Shown here piece after piece: positions 47,170-59,347 of a DNA stretch of 64,000 nucleotides. Made by a program: the position numbers and the translations under genes. The notes under the pieces are model-generated. The model saw only the letters and a program-made list of their open reading frames with translations. It was not told the origin of the DNA and made no database searches. Origin of the DNA: Gnetum montanum (taxonomy: Eukaryota > Streptophyta > Gnetopsida > Gnetales > Gnetaceae). Where the stretch lies: NCBI GenBank assembly GCA_015680685.1, contig MNCI01023672.1, positions 71,467-135,466 of the forward strand, in the 5' to 3' direction. Numbering within the stretch: the first letter of the stretch is position 1; each line of letters begins with the position of its first letter.

Positions 47170-49460
47170 CCTCATAACTAAACTTTTGAGCATGGCTAAA
47201 ATTAATAAATGGAGAATACAGATCCATGCATGTTGGAAATATTGGAGTCTAGTCATATCCAAACCATTGGGTGTCTTTTGATGTGGTGGCTGGAATGTAC
47301 CCAACTTGGGGTTTTCACACTTGATTAAAGTTTGCATAATGGGGCAATTTATAAGATGTGGTGATGTGATAAGGAGTTGACCCATTATGGCACCCATGAC
47401 TGAAATATGGTATGCAAGGATTACTGTCTCCCTACGTGGTTATATTCATTAGACCACATGGTTGTTGGTGTGTTGATTGATGGCCCTAATAATGTAACAG
47501 GAGGTGTTGAGTTCAGGGGAGAAGATGCATCACAGTGTTGGACTTGTGCTGAGTTGGTGGATGCAGTGGTTTCAGAGTCATGCTATCTTTTTCTATGGTC
47601 ATGCATAAAGAAAGGATGCTTTCAAAATTATGGAGGACCTCCACTACTATTGATAGTAGCAGCACAAGTAACGTTTTTGGGTTGGTGCTATGGTACAAAG
47701 AATTTTGGCACAACTGGTGGTGATATAGAAGGAGGTGAATGATGAGAATATGAAGAGCAAGAAGTGCAAGGAACATGAGGTGGTGATCTTGTTGGAGAGG
47801 ACATGGGTCAATAGTACTCAAGAGAATGATAATGATGTAGTGAAATAGAGGGTGTTGACATAGCTAGAGAAATAGGATGCTGAACATAATAAGCACTTGG
47901 GTTCAGATGGTATGAAGGGTGTGACCAGTTTAACAATGGCCTCCCTCGCGACTGGGATTTTTGCCACTATGGTTGAAGCTAGTATTTCTGTACAAAATCT
48001 GGATGTAACATTCCTTACCAATGCTCATGTAAATGTGACAAGATTTGACATTGGCCTTTGGGGTAATCATACAAGTAGACATCACATTGATATGTATGAT
48101 TTGTAGTTGAGCTCCTATCCTTACTTCCTTTAACCCTTCTTTCTGATTGTCGAGTGGTGTTTGGTTCTGTTTCTCGATTTGGCATGGTTCCACCTCTAAT
48201 AATGTTAGCACATTCTCCAAATTTTTCATGTACCCATTTCATCATCTTATTGATCTTTGTTTGAATTTCATCTAGTGATTGTAGTATTGGCAAAGATGAT
48301 TTCACCTCCTTGGGGTAAGTTGATTCCTCCTCTTCATGATCATGGACCTTTGCTATTTTGAGATTTTGGTCCTGTTGAGGTCTTTCAACATTCTCCCATT
48401 TAGCTATTTCTCCTTCTTCTTTTGCTGCCTACTTAATAAGCTCTTGGAATTAGTGGGTTTGTAGTTCATATAGTTGACTTGGGGCATACATCCCTAGGCT
48501 CTCCCTTGTTTCATTACGAAGCCCATCCATGATGTGATACATTAGCCTTTCCTTAGAGAACCCATGGCCTGGGTAATTTTTTAAAAATGAATAGTATCTT
48601 TCTAAGGCCATGTCCAAGGGTTCATGTTGCCCTTGTTTCCACTCTTGGATTTGTCTCCTCAAGGCTGACACTCTTGCATAGGTTTGATATCTTTCATTGA
48701 AGAGTTCTACCATTGTCAGCCAACTATGAATTGATTTTGACTTTAAGGACCTATACCATACTTTTTCTTGGCCAACAAGTGTCATAGGAAAAAGATTAAG
48801 TATTTTCCATCCATTATCAATGTTGTTACATGCACAGGCATCATAGAAGACCTATAAATGATATTGCATTCCTGAAAAGTTGGAAAAGTTATTTAAGTCA
48901 AGCTTGGGTAGATAGCTTTCCTTGTGATGCCTACGGGATATTTGAATAGCCTCTTGTATATGCATTTGGCTCTTAGTAGCTAGCAGGGGTTCATCATCAC
49001 TAAGTAGGTTATGAATTTGTGGGTTGGGATGATGTTGTCTTCATTCATGTTGGCATTCCTGACTTTGCCCATGGGCTTGATTTTTATTTCTATGCCAACC
49101 CCTTGAGAGATGGTCATCCATGTCATGACCTAATGTCGAAGGAGTAGAGGAAGAGAAAGTATTGCAAGATTCATCATGACTTTTGTATGTCTCCTTGTCA
49201 TCCCTAGATAAATTCTTGTTAACTATTGAGAAGGTCCTAGGCCTTATGAGTCCCCTTGTTCTATGGGATGTCCCATCCTCACTAGAGTTGTCAAAGTTGG
49301 ATGACAAGATTCCTTAAGTACCATTGGGGTGTTCATGAACATAGGAGACCTTTGCATAAGATTGAGTACTCCAAACTTCATCTTCATCATCATATATTTT
49401 GTTGGTTTTCCAATGAATTACCTTACTAGTTGTTGAATCATAGTCTTTTGAGAGAGACAT
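47170..49460 (-). pseudogene. gag of element C
   Basis: The ATG at 49460 opens MSLSKDYDS. 49460 to about 48015 is one frame with stops. The capsid part (48450-48785) carries FNERYQTYARVSA, NYPGHGFSKERL and GLRNETRESLGMYAPSQL. A variant of the family's Cys/His motif, CDVYLYDYPKGQC (48048-48086), has Tyr where A, B and D have His. The C-terminal part to about 47170 is Pro/His/Ser-rich and frameshifted. More diverged from A, B and D than they are from each other. Confidence 0.78.
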
Positions 49461-49592
49461 TGTTGTGAATTATGTGTGACTTATTTGCAATTACTTTCTT
49501 TCTAAAAGATATATCATCAAGGATTCATTACAGTGATCTTAAATGATGTAACTAATCTAAATAACTAGCATCATCCGTAGCAACGACACTAA

Positions 49593-49663
49593 TGATGAGT
49601 GATGAGGTACCCCTACACTCAACCATATGAATATGAGCGTGTCCACACGATTCAATCGAAATC
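49593..49663 (-). repeat. Element C 5' LTR fragment
   Basis: It matches the first bases of the other LTRs on the + strand (TGATGAGTG, then GAGGTACCCCTACACTCAACCA) and stops at the insertion of element D. Confidence 0.85.
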
Positions 49664-50602
49664 TGATGAGAGTGGTTACTCTAATAATTAGAGTGGTTAT
49701 TATTAAGGAAGTTACTTGAATTATTAGAGTGGTTATTATTAGAGGGGTAGTTTCTCTAAAATTAGAGTGGCAGTTTCTCTCTAAAATTAGAGGGGTAGTT
49801 TCTCTAAAATTAGAGGGTAGTTTTTGTAATTATTAGAGTAGTTGCTCCCAAGCCTATAAATATAGTACCTAGGCACACAATAGGGGGAGTCAAAAAAGAA
49901 GAAGATGAAAAGAATAAGAATTCAAAGGAGGAAGTCTTTTAGGAGTCAAGTAGTGAAACTCTAGCAAAGTGCCCATAGCAAGAGGTCTAAGTGTGGATGG
50001 ATCTTTATTCGAGCATTGTGTACCTAAGCACACCTTGTGTACAGCAATAAAGATGAGCTCTTGGATTCATCCTTGCAACACTTGAGATTTGTTTTTTTAC
50101 CCATTTCATTTATTTTATTTTCTTCTGTATCTATTTTATTTTATTTTATGCACTTTACATTTCTGTTATTAGCACACACAATACGATCACTTCGAGCATG
50201 CATGTAACACTTGGTAACCCAGTAACGATTAGCGTTTGGTAATCCCAGTAGTGTTGTGCTGGTTCAGGATGTGTATGGCAAGTTAGAATAGATGCTGGTG
50301 TTACGATTAGTTTAAAGCCATGTTAATTAGTAGTTAAGTTAAATTAGTCACTTAGTTATCTCTCTCTCTCCTCCCTTATTAGCAGCAGGACATAAAAACA
50401 TAAAAGCTATAAAAATCATATGCCTCAAGCTTACTTAACCATACAATCGTGAGATACAAGTAAGTTTGGGAAGACAATAATCAACCAACCCATCCTTGTT
50501 CCACAAAGGTGCATAGGTACCTAGTCCTTGGAATTTGACTAGATCATGCGTGAAATGCTTGTATTCATATGGTTGAGCATAGGGGTACCTCGTCGCTCAT
50601 CC
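49664..50602 (+). repeat. Element D 5' LTR (939 bp)
   Basis: Start TGATGAGAG, end CGCTCATCC. U3 opens with an array of about six CTCTAAAATTAGAG-type palindromes (49672-49845). TATAAATA is at 49855-49862. The distal part resembles, in opposite orientation, the A and B LTRs (for example the segment ending GAGCATAGGGGTACCTCGTCGC). Confidence 0.88.
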
Positions 50603-50603
50603 T

Positions 50604-50626
50604 TGGTACCATTGCTGAGGACTTAG
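50604..50626 (+). promoter_or_regulatory. Primer-binding site of element D
   Basis: TGGTACCATTGCTGAGGACT one base after the LTR, a decayed tRNA-Asp-type site. Confidence 0.75.
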
Positions 50627-50746
50627 TTGTTTGTGCGCTACGTAGAACATAGGAAATCATCCATATCGTTGGGACATTAGAATGAACCCTTAGGGTTTAT
50701 TGAGGAAATAATAAACAAGAGTACATTGCACACTGAATAGCCAAGT

Positions 50747-52211
50747 ATGTCTTCTTCTTCATACGAAAGTGCCTCATCACCTAGTTCTGAAATAGGAAAT
50801 AGTCAGTGGCATAATACACATGACATTAATTCGCTAGTCCCTCAAACTCATGATAAAGGTGGAGATTTTGATTGCAATCATGATTGGGGCTGAGACACCG
50901 TTATGATGATGGTTCTCCTTCTTCTTCACCTTCATCATCTCCTTCACCCTCTCCTTCAGTATCCCAACGTAGATATAAAGGAAAAGACCATTGGGATGAA
51001 GGTAGGCCAAGTGGAATTCATAGACAAAATAGCTAGGAAAGGGGACAAGGGCACTCTACAGAGTCATGACATAGAAGAAGGGAGAGAAGGGAACAATGTA
51101 GGTATCATAGACACCATGGATGAGATGATCACGATGAACCTCTACTCACTACTCAAAGTGTGTTAGAAATAACGGAGGCTATTAGAATTCCAACAAGGCA
51201 CTAGAAAGATAGTAGGATCAAGAGATTAGATATGAACAATATCCCACGATTTGACGGGGGATACAACGCTGATCCTCAGAATCATTTACAAGCATTCCAT
51301 GATGCTTGTGCCTTACAAAACATAGAGAATGAATGGAAAAAACTTAAGTTGTTCCCACAAACACTACTTAAAGAAGCAGAAAGTTGGTACCTATCGTTAG
51401 AACCAGAATCTATTCGTAGGTGGAGTACTATGTTAGAATTATTCAATGATAAGTATCAAATGTACTCTAAAGTGTCTAACTTGCAAAATCAAATCCAAGG
51501 CTAGAAACAAGGAGGACATGAAACCTTGGATGTTGCCATGGGCTGATATTATGCACTATTACACCATTGTCCTGGCCATGGTTATTCGCAAAGGGATCAA
51601 CTGCACCATCTCGTGGATGGGCTTCGGCATGAAACAAGAAGAAACCTTAGGACTTATGCCCAAGGGAAACTATCTGAGCTTAGGTCGCATCAAATTCAAA
51701 GACTATTGGAGCAAGTTGCTAAAGAAGAAGGTGAGCTACGGAAGAGAGAAAGTGTGGAAGATGATAACCGAGATCCTTCCCTTTGGAAGAGGGGAGTAAT
51801 ATTTTGTGAGGATGAAGAAGAGTCACAACTTGAAGAGGTGGTGAATAGGAAAACTTTGCCTATCCAAAAGATGACAACAGAAGTGTCGAAAAAGGTAGAC
51901 CAAATGTGGGACTTCCTAGATAGTAGATTTGAAACTGTTCTTAAAATCATAGAGGAGTCTAGGGAGTGAGGTAGTGACTATAACAAAGAGAAAAAGAGAG
52001 AAGTGGACAATGCCAAGGTAAGGGAAAAATGGACATCACCGAAGAGGTTGTGGATTCAGAAATGGACAGTGATGGTGGATGTGAGATATGCCAATATGAC
52101 CATCCTAAGGGATGTTGCCCAGTAATCTCACATTTACAAGATTCTGGGGTGTATGCACTCAACCCACAACTTAATAAACAACAAGCACCCCAACGGTTAC
52201 CATATTCCCAA
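50747..52211 (+). pseudogene. gag of element D, 3' part cut off
   Basis: The ATG at 50747 opens MSSSSYESASS. After frameshifts and stops near 50890 the frame resumes; 51232-51969 gives the capsid region with RFDGGYNADPQNHLQ, FNDKYQMYSKVSN, HHCPGHGYSQRDQL and GLRHETRRNLRTYAQGKL. The motif CEICQYDHPKGCC (52080-52118) has a complete Cys/Cys/His/Cys set, which A, B and C lack. Identity to A and B Gag ends at RLPYSQ (about 52211), where element E is inserted. Confidence 0.82.
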
Positions 52212-54882
52212 TGTACTGTCCAAAATTGTCAGTCTCTAGCTGGAATGAAATAGAAACCAGGAGATCCCCGGACAAGCACAGAAGACCCTACCTTCACTTG
52301 AGGGAAAGCTAGAATTAATGAAGGCAGAGTACCTTGGGTGGTCCACACGCGGATTAGACAAGGATTTTCCCAACGTATGCAAATACGCAATATGTTGGGT
52401 TATGCATAAACAATGTAACTAATGTAAAATAGAGCATAAACGTATAGGAACGTAGGTAATAAGCATGCAATAATGAATGAAAAACTGTAACAAATCTTAG
52501 CAAAACAGATGTGATAATACTATTTGTGAAACTGAAAGTTACAATGCACTGGTCTAACATAGTTGTGAATCTAACACAAGGCGAATGAAGAGCCCTGGTG
52601 GATGTGTAGGGACGATTGTATACTGGTTTAAACTGCAGGCACAGTGTAAAGGTTGTATGATCGACATGTAGGGTTGAGGTCCAGTGTATAGGGTTTTTTC
52701 TTTGCTCTCTGGTTTCTCAGCGTCTCTAGTTCTTTTTCGTCTCTGGTTTGCTCAAAATTTCTGACCTCGGTCTAGTGAAAAATTGGGATTTTTATACAAG
52801 TTTTTACGTTAGACGCAGGTCTGAGAGGGGATGATTGGCCAGGTAGTGCTGGACTCTCAGGTCGGGTGACATGTGACGCATTGACCAGGTGCAAAAGAAT
52901 GAAATTTTACAAGTGTACAGCGTGCTGCATGCTAGCGTATACTACTGTACGTTGGTGTATACCGTTGTACGCCAGCGTATACACGTTGGACGTGTCACCT
53001 TGACATACAGACTTGATCAAAACAAAAGAAGTCATTCGGCCTTCAAATTTGAATTCGGATGCCATGAGAATGCTGCTTGTGGATGTTCAACTTGGTTGAC
53101 CTTGATCTGACACAGTTCTAGGGAGCTTTGATTGGTATACATTGTGCTACACATTGGTCGTACACCTTGTACATGCTGGACGTATACGTCGGGCGTACAT
53201 GCTACACCTGCTGGGCGTATACACTGGGTGTGCATGCTGCATCTACTGGACGTATACGTTGGGTGTGCAGGATGTCCATGCTTAGCGTATGAAGTTCAGA
53301 ATGCATAATGTCAACACCTGATGATTGCTCTATTCGTGTGAGTTAATGCTTTGTACAAAATCTTGCTCTGAAGTGTTGTTTCCATGCCATCTTCGGGGGT
53401 TGCATGCCAGGCTTATACGTCAATCATACATGCTGAGCATACATATGAGGCATGTACGCTGAGCGTGTATGCTAGGCGTGTACGCTGTGAATGCATGCTG
53501 GGTGTATACGCTGTGAATGTATGCTAGGTGTATACACTGGGCGTATATGCTTTGAATGCATGCTGGGTGTATATGCTGTGAATGCATACTTAGTGAGGAC
53601 TAAGTTTCTTGAGCTCTGAAGTTGCCATGTTTGATAGCAGATGTTGTCGTGGTCATCTGCGGGTCCCAAGGAACTGCTCCTTATTGAGTTTGACTCTGCT
53701 TGAAGCTGTCTGTGGGGCCCTCAAACTTTAGTCATGCTGGGAAGCATCATGACTTAGTTTGGATTTTATTTGAGAAGTACTAAGCTCAGAAGTTTGTGGT
53801 GTTTCATTGGCCCCTCTTTGTTGATGCTTGGAGGAATCGACCCGAGAAACGTCGACAAAGAAGTATAAAACACCATAAGAAACTTGGTAGAAATATTGTC
53901 CTTTAGCACTTGGCCAAATGTCATCGCACCACGTTCAGTAGTACATGGGATTGTGGGAAATGAAGTTTGTAGCTGGATAGGGGAATGGAGATCATGGGGA
54001 TTGGGGAGAGATCAAGGGATTGTGCATGGTGAAGGGGATTCTCTAATGTGTATACGGGTCATGCTGGTCCTTGTCAATAGCCATTGTCTAGCAGACTTGA
54101 AACCAATACATGAGGTGTACGTTCTTTGATGGAATAAGATTCTTGTTTAGTGTTTAAGAGGACTTTTTGGCATAGCCAAAGCCACGTGATGGTGTGTTGC
54201 ATTCTTTAGAGGAACAGGTCCTTTGTTTAGTGTTAAAGGGAACCTGTTGGTGAAGAGCCAAAGACATGTAATGAGATGTCACTTGAGCGTTCGAGACATG
54301 AGTACTTGGTTCCAAGACAACTGCCTTCCCACCTAAGGCTTGTATGGTAAGTGCCGAGGGTCTTGTGTTTCTTTTTGGCTCTTTTTTTTACGAGCTTTGT
54401 TTTGATCTTGTACTCATGCTTGAGTGCCATGTTGTGTGTTGCAACTACTTAAAAGTGTTCCAGTGTGCAACGGTGTGCTCAAAGTTTTGGGTGTACTAGG
54501 TGTATCAGGGGTGTAGCTGAGTAAAGTATGTTGGGAAATAGAGGGGAAATGTAATGGGAAATGGGGATGTACTGGCTTGATTAACCTAGTTATGTGTGTT
54601 AGGAACAATATGGTACCTTGCTGTTGTGACGAAGTGCATTCTCGTATGAACACTTTTGAGTGTCATCCTGCAAACACAACTCCAAGAAGGCAAGAAACCC
54701 ATGAGTGAGTAAGCAAGCTTAGACTTAAACAACCACTAATGAAACAAAGGCATCGGATGAGATTTTAGGCACTGTATATGAATAACAGCAATGTTGTTAG
54801 GATCACTTGATGGTGAGCAATTCAGTGACTCTGATGAAGTTTGAAAGCAACCACAGATCAAGGAACCAGAGATGAAATTACT
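52212..54882 (-). repeat. Element E 3' LTR region (right boundary uncertain)
   Basis: Promoter TATA on the minus strand at 52789-52796. 52913-53000, 53150-53290 and 53400-53590 hold many repeats built on GTATAC and GCGTATACGC, e.g. units like GCTGGGCGTATACGC. The rest (53600-54880) has no coding signal. I could not find a clear polypurine tract, so the LTR end on the right is not fixed. Confidence 0.45.
52913..53590. repeat. Palindrome-rich GTATAC/GCGTA tandem-like repeats
   Basis: Irregular units of roughly 26 bp share TGCTGGGCGTATACGCTG and its variants. The same words (GTACGC, GCGTA, CTGGGCGT) make up the 40-bp array at 59534-59973 in the same element. Confidence 0.7.
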
Positions 54883-55236
54883 AGTTTATAGTCATGGCTG
54901 GCTATCATGGGTTAGTTTTATGTCGTGACCCATTGGACATTTCCCGCTTAGCGTCGTGTCGGATGGTACGTTGCCAGTTTCTAGTCTTGACGGACCGTGA
55001 AGAGACAAACCAGTTTATAGTCTTAGCAAACTCTGGCAAATATGAATGTGGCAGTTTACTGTCGTACCAGATGGATGCTAGTTTATTGTCATTGCAGACA
55101 CTCTATGGTATCAGTTTACTGTCATGATGCCAGGATGAGCTGTGGTATCAGTTTACCTTCGTGATGCTAGGACAAGCTGTGGTATTAGTTTACCATCGTG
55201 ATGCCAGGACGAAAGTGTACCTGAGTTTATGCTCAA
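54883..55236. repeat. AGTTTA-headed repeats next to pol of element E
   Basis: Units begin AGTTTA followed by (C/T)(A/T/C)GTCGT; the last three are 37 bp each and contain GTGATGCCAGGA. Related units (AGTTTAAGGCCTTACCGGGCC) occur at 58785-58885 on the other side of pol. Confidence 0.65.
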
Positions 55237-55239
55237 ACG

Positions 55240-58200
55240 TGGAATGGTTTTAAGAACAAGTGATTGGTCAGATTTGCTAGCTCATTCCCTTCCATGTCAG
55301 CTAATTTGAATGCTCCGTTGTCGTACGCTTTGGTGACCAAGTAGGGCCCTTCCTAGTTGGCTGAGAATTTGTCCGGGTGTTCTCGAATGGCTTTGAGTAC
55401 AAGGTCACCTTCCTTGATAGGGCACTTACGAACATCGTGCCGATGGCATTTTCATTGTCATTTTTGGTACCATTCAATCTGATCGAGGGCACGTACATGC
55501 TCCTCCTCCACCGAGTCCAAGTCAATAATGTGTAGGTCATTGTTTTGCCCTTCGTCAAGGAGTTCGGAGAGTGTGATCCTTAAGGAAGGTACTTGTAATT
55601 CCAAGGGTAAAACAGCTTCTGAACCATAAACAAGACTATATGGCATTTTACCTGTGGAAGTCCGATGCGTAGCACGATAAGCCCATAGTGCATATACCAG
55701 CTGCTCGTGCCATCTTTTCTTGCTTTGGCTAAGCATCTTTTTAAGTACTGTAATGATGGTTTTATTTGTGGCCTCAACTTGCCCATTTCTCTAAGGGTAG
55801 TAAGGAGATGAAAAGGAATGTTTGATTCCTAGGCTTTCACAGAAAGTTCTGGTTTTGACACTGCTAAATTGTGGTCCATTATCAATGATGATGGTCATGG
55901 GGATGCCAAAACGGGTCACAATGTTTTCAAGGATGAAGTTGCATATGTGTTTGGATGTGGTTTTTCTAAGGGGAATAGCTTCTACCCACTTCGTAAAATA
56001 CTCAGTCACGGTTATGATGAAGCTATGCCCTGTGGAAGATGGGGGTGTTATTAGTCCGATAAGGTCCAACCCCCACTTTTGAAAGAGCCAGGTGATTTGT
56101 GCTGTATGTAACTCATTTGGTGGAACATGTATCAGATTACTATGTTTTTGACAGATATTGCATGTCTTAGCCTTGGAGAGACAATCATACTCCATGTGTG
56201 GCTAATAATAACCTAAACATCTTATTTTTGTTGCCATCGCTTTAGGTGTTATATGTCCTCCGCATAGTCCATCATGTACTTGCTCGACGATGGTTTGGGC
56301 ATCAATGCTACTAACGCATGTTAGCAATATGCCTTCGTAGGATTGTGTCCCCTATCAATGCATATTGTTGAGAACGTTTTCGTACTGCGTCCTTTTGTGC
56401 ATTCGTTAGATGTTGCGGTGTTTCACCATGTAGAAGGTACTCTTTTATGTTGTCATACCATTCTATCACGTGTGTTGTACTAACAGATGCAATAGGTAAT
56501 GCATCGAGTGTATCAATTATGGGTTTAGCACAACTGATTATAGAGCTTGACAACATATGGAACATTTCAGGTGACATGTTTAGAGCTAGCGTGGCAAGTG
56601 TGTCTGCAATGGTGTTATCATTTCTAGAGACATGTTGCACATCCATGTTTTCGAATTTCTTTATTAAGTGTTTATCTAAGTCATAGTATGGTTGTAAATG
56701 TTGCGCTTTGCATGCATAAACATCTGTGACTTGATTTAGAACTAATTGTGAGTCACCTCTGACTACCAGTCATGTGATGTCTGAAGCTAGTGCTACCATG
56801 AGACCTCTAAGGAGAACTTAGTACTCTGCTACGTTGTTGGTACAGTGAAAGTTGAAATGATAAGCAAAGGGTCGGATCTCCCCAAAGGGATAGGTGATGA
56901 TGGTGGCAACACTTCCTCCTCGAGAGGTGGATGCTCCATCAAAGTTCAAAATAGCATCGTAGTCATCAGGTACTATGTCTATTGTACTCACATTTTCATC
57001 AGGGAACTCTGGCTCTATCGTTGCTTCATCGTGCGTCGGTGATGCAGTCATTTGATTTTCTATGGCCTAACCCTTAATTGATGATTGTGCTATGTAGTGT
57101 AGGTCAAACTCAGCTATCATGGCTTTCCAACGAGCTATTCTACTTGACTCGTAAATGTTTCCTGTGATGGCTCTGAGCACATTATCCTTGCAGATTATAT
57201 TGACTTGGTTATGGAAGAGGTAATGTCACCATTTCTTTAGGGAAAAGATAAGAGCTAAACATGACCTCTCCACCTCTTGATACTTCTTCTCATGGGCTAC
57301 TAATGCATGGCTTAAGTAATAGACAGGAACTTCAGTTCCATAATCTTATTTCTGGCAAAGCATGGACGTGATCGACGAGTCCGAAGTGGCGAGGTAGATG
57401 TAAAATGATTTATCATTTTGAGGTGGATAAACTATGGTAGTTGAAAAAGTGCTATTTTAATATTGTCAAATGTTTCCTGGCACTATGAAGTCCATTCAAA
57501 ATGGACGTTCTTTCATAGCAAGTGGTTCATAGGTTTCAACTTGTCCGTCAATTTTTCTATGAAACACCTGATGAACTGTAATCTACCTTGTAGGCCTCAG
57601 AGTTCGGTAAGGTTGCTAGGTGGTTTTAAATTTGTCATGACCTTAACTTTATCGAGGTCTACTCGTATCCCTGCTTTCGAGGCTATGAATCCAAGCATTT
57701 TACCTATTTTGACTCCAAAGACACATTTCTTTAGGTTAAGTCTCAGCTCATATTTTAAACAATGCTTTAGTACCAAATCAAGATCTTGTACGTGTTATTC
57801 TGATGTCTTTGATTTAACCATGATATCATCTACATAGTCATTAAGCAAGTGTAGCATGTAATTGCTAAAAATAAATGTCATTGCCCTTTGATATGTGGCC
57901 CCAGTGTTCTTGAGACCGAAGGGCATCATTGTGTAACAAAAGGTACCCCATGGTGTCATAAAGGTAGTCTGGAGCTGATGCTCTGGGTTAATGCGTATCT
58001 AGTTATATCCTGAGAAGCCATCCATAAAAGATAACAAGGCGTGTCCAACAGTTGAGTCAACAAGTTGATCGATGCTAGGTAGGGGAAAATCATCTTTTAT
58101 AGTCACAACGTTGAGGTCCCGGAAGTCAATGCATAGGCGAATGCTTCTGTTCTTCTTCGGGACAATGACCATGTTGGATACCCAATCAGCGTAATCAATA

Positions 58201-58715
58201 GCCTAAATGAAACCTACCTAATAGAGTTTGGTGATCTCATTGTGAACTGCTAACGCTACCTCAGGCTTAACTTTTTGTGCTTTTTGTTTCACTGGCTTTA
58301 ACTTTGAATCGAGTATAACATTGTGCTAGATGATTCGAGGATCTAACCCGGGCATGTCCGTGTAAGACCAAGTGAATGCTTTTATGTTGTCTCAAAGCAC
58401 ATCTTTTATGTCTTTGGCCAGTTGAGGTTACAATAGTGTACTCAATTTTAATATCCTGATTTCACCATCAGGCATAGTGATGGGGGTTTCAGTCAACGCA
58501 TCTTCAGTGATGCTATCAGCTTCTATGTTGAGGGATTTTGTCAAACCTTTGTAGCTATCTAGTGTTTGTTGTGTTGAGGTTATGACTGTGTCGTTCGTTG
58601 ATAGACCTAAGTTGATGGAATTTATGTCAATTTCTCTTGTGATCTTTCCATATGGTCCATCGATGGTCAATGGTGTGGATAAATGCTGATAATCCATCGG
58701 GCTTGCTCCTGCCAA
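55240..58715 (-). pseudogene. pol of element E: RT - RNase H - aRNH - integrase
   Basis: On the minus strand: RT with LCIDFRDLN, motif A FMDGFSGYN (about 58005-58035) and DYVDD (about 57820-57845); the native RNase H (about 57060-57340) with YQEVERSCLAL; the archaeal-type RNase H (about 56570-56960) with NFDGAS, NNVAEY, RGDSQL and TIADTLA, so all four acidic residues remain; then integrase with CNIC, WGLDLIG, IIDNGPQF and NGQVEATNK (D-D-E, 55750-56130) and a GPY module (EGPYLVTKAY, about 55310-55350). Several stops and at least one frameshift (near 56250) inactivate it. This domain order is the normal Tat order. No protease or gag is found upstream (beyond 58720). Confidence 0.9.
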
Positions 58716-58784
58716 TAAATAGAGGGCAGAGTGAGCTAGTAGGCGTTGTTACACGTTCCTTGGCAATGTAAATCATGTGTACAT

Positions 58785-58885
58785 GTACGGTAGTGGTTTA
58801 TCGTCGTACCGGGACGCATGGCAGTTTAAGGCCTTACCGGGCCGTATGTGGTAGTTTAAAGCCTTACCGGGCCAGTTAACCATGC
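58785..58885. repeat. AGTTTA-headed repeats upstream of pol of element E
   Basis: Three units with AGTTTA and ACCGGG(C/A)C cores, related to 54883-55236. Confidence 0.6.
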
Positions 58886-59117
58886 ATTGATGCCGTCTAG
58901 TTGGTGTATGAGCTGTATTGAAGTGTTTACGCCAAAATGTTCAGTGTGGGCGACCAAAATTGGTTTGCCAGGGGATATGGTTTGGGGTAGCATTTGTCAT
59001 CTTGTTATTTTGTTTTTCATTTTCCTGCATTTTGTACTTTGAATAATTTTGATTAAAATAAAAATAAAAATAAAAAAAATGCAAGGCGGTAGCAGAAGCA
59101 GCAGGGTCAACGCAGTG
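58886..59117. other. Spacer between pol of element E and gene F
   Basis: No coding signal; an (AAAAT)n-like run lies at 59055-59083. The two genes diverge from this spacer. Confidence 0.4.
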
Positions 59118-59127
59118 CTATATATAG
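59118..59127 (+). promoter_or_regulatory. TATA box of gene F
   Basis: GCTATATATAGAG lies 230 bases before the ATG at 59348. The leader after it carries three telo-box-like AAACCCTA copies (59245, 59277, 59303) within tandem units of 26-32 bp. Confidence 0.6.
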
Positions 59128-59223
59128 AGTAAGGCTGTCAGTTGTCAGAGGTAGCGTGAATCTGAATCAAACCAGAGCGTGAATGTAAACCTAAGTCGCA
59201 GCGTAAGCGTAAAGCACCAAAAC

Positions 59224-59330
59224 CCAGCGTGAACGTAGAGGCTCAAACCCTAGCGTAAGTATGAGCATAGAAGCTCAAACCCTAGCATGAGCGTAGAGGC
59301 TCAAACCCTAGCGTAAGCGTGTCAGCTTCA
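59224..59330 (+). repeat. Leader tandem repeat with AAACCCTA boxes
   Basis: Three units share AGCGT(G/A)A...GTAGAGGCTCAAACCCT. Each contains AAACCCTA, the telo-box word found in promoters of plant translation and cell-cycle genes. Whether it acts here is unknown. Confidence 0.6.
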
Positions 59331-59347
59331 GCGTACAGGATGCCGAA

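Larger units (their letters stand above)
41350..49663 (-). mobile_element. Element C: non-autonomous LTR element with gag and ORF2, right LTR interrupted
   Basis: The left (3') LTR is complete at 41350-42191. The right (5') LTR starts at 49593 but only 71 bases remain before element D interrupts it, and the rest is outside the window. Minus-strand order: partial LTR, decayed primer site (49573-49592), gag, spacer, ORF2, polypurine tract, LTR. The possible duplication on the left is accag (41345-41349). It shares LTR ends, polypurine tract and Gag type with A and B but carries ORF2 in the place of pol and shows no protease that I can find. Confidence 0.85.
49664..52211 (+). mobile_element. Element D: LTR retrotransposon inserted in element C, truncated by element E
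   Basis: It starts TGATGAG at 49664 inside the C LTR, next to aaatc (49659-49663), the expected one side of its duplication. Its 5' LTR (49664-50602), primer site and part of gag are visible; at 52212 the gag text stops abruptly at the end of element E. Its 3' half and second LTR are not found in the window. Confidence 0.85.

Noticed and set aside
47407-47742. 111-codon plus-strand frame
   Set aside because: It is antisense to the Pro/His-rich C-terminus of the element C gag.
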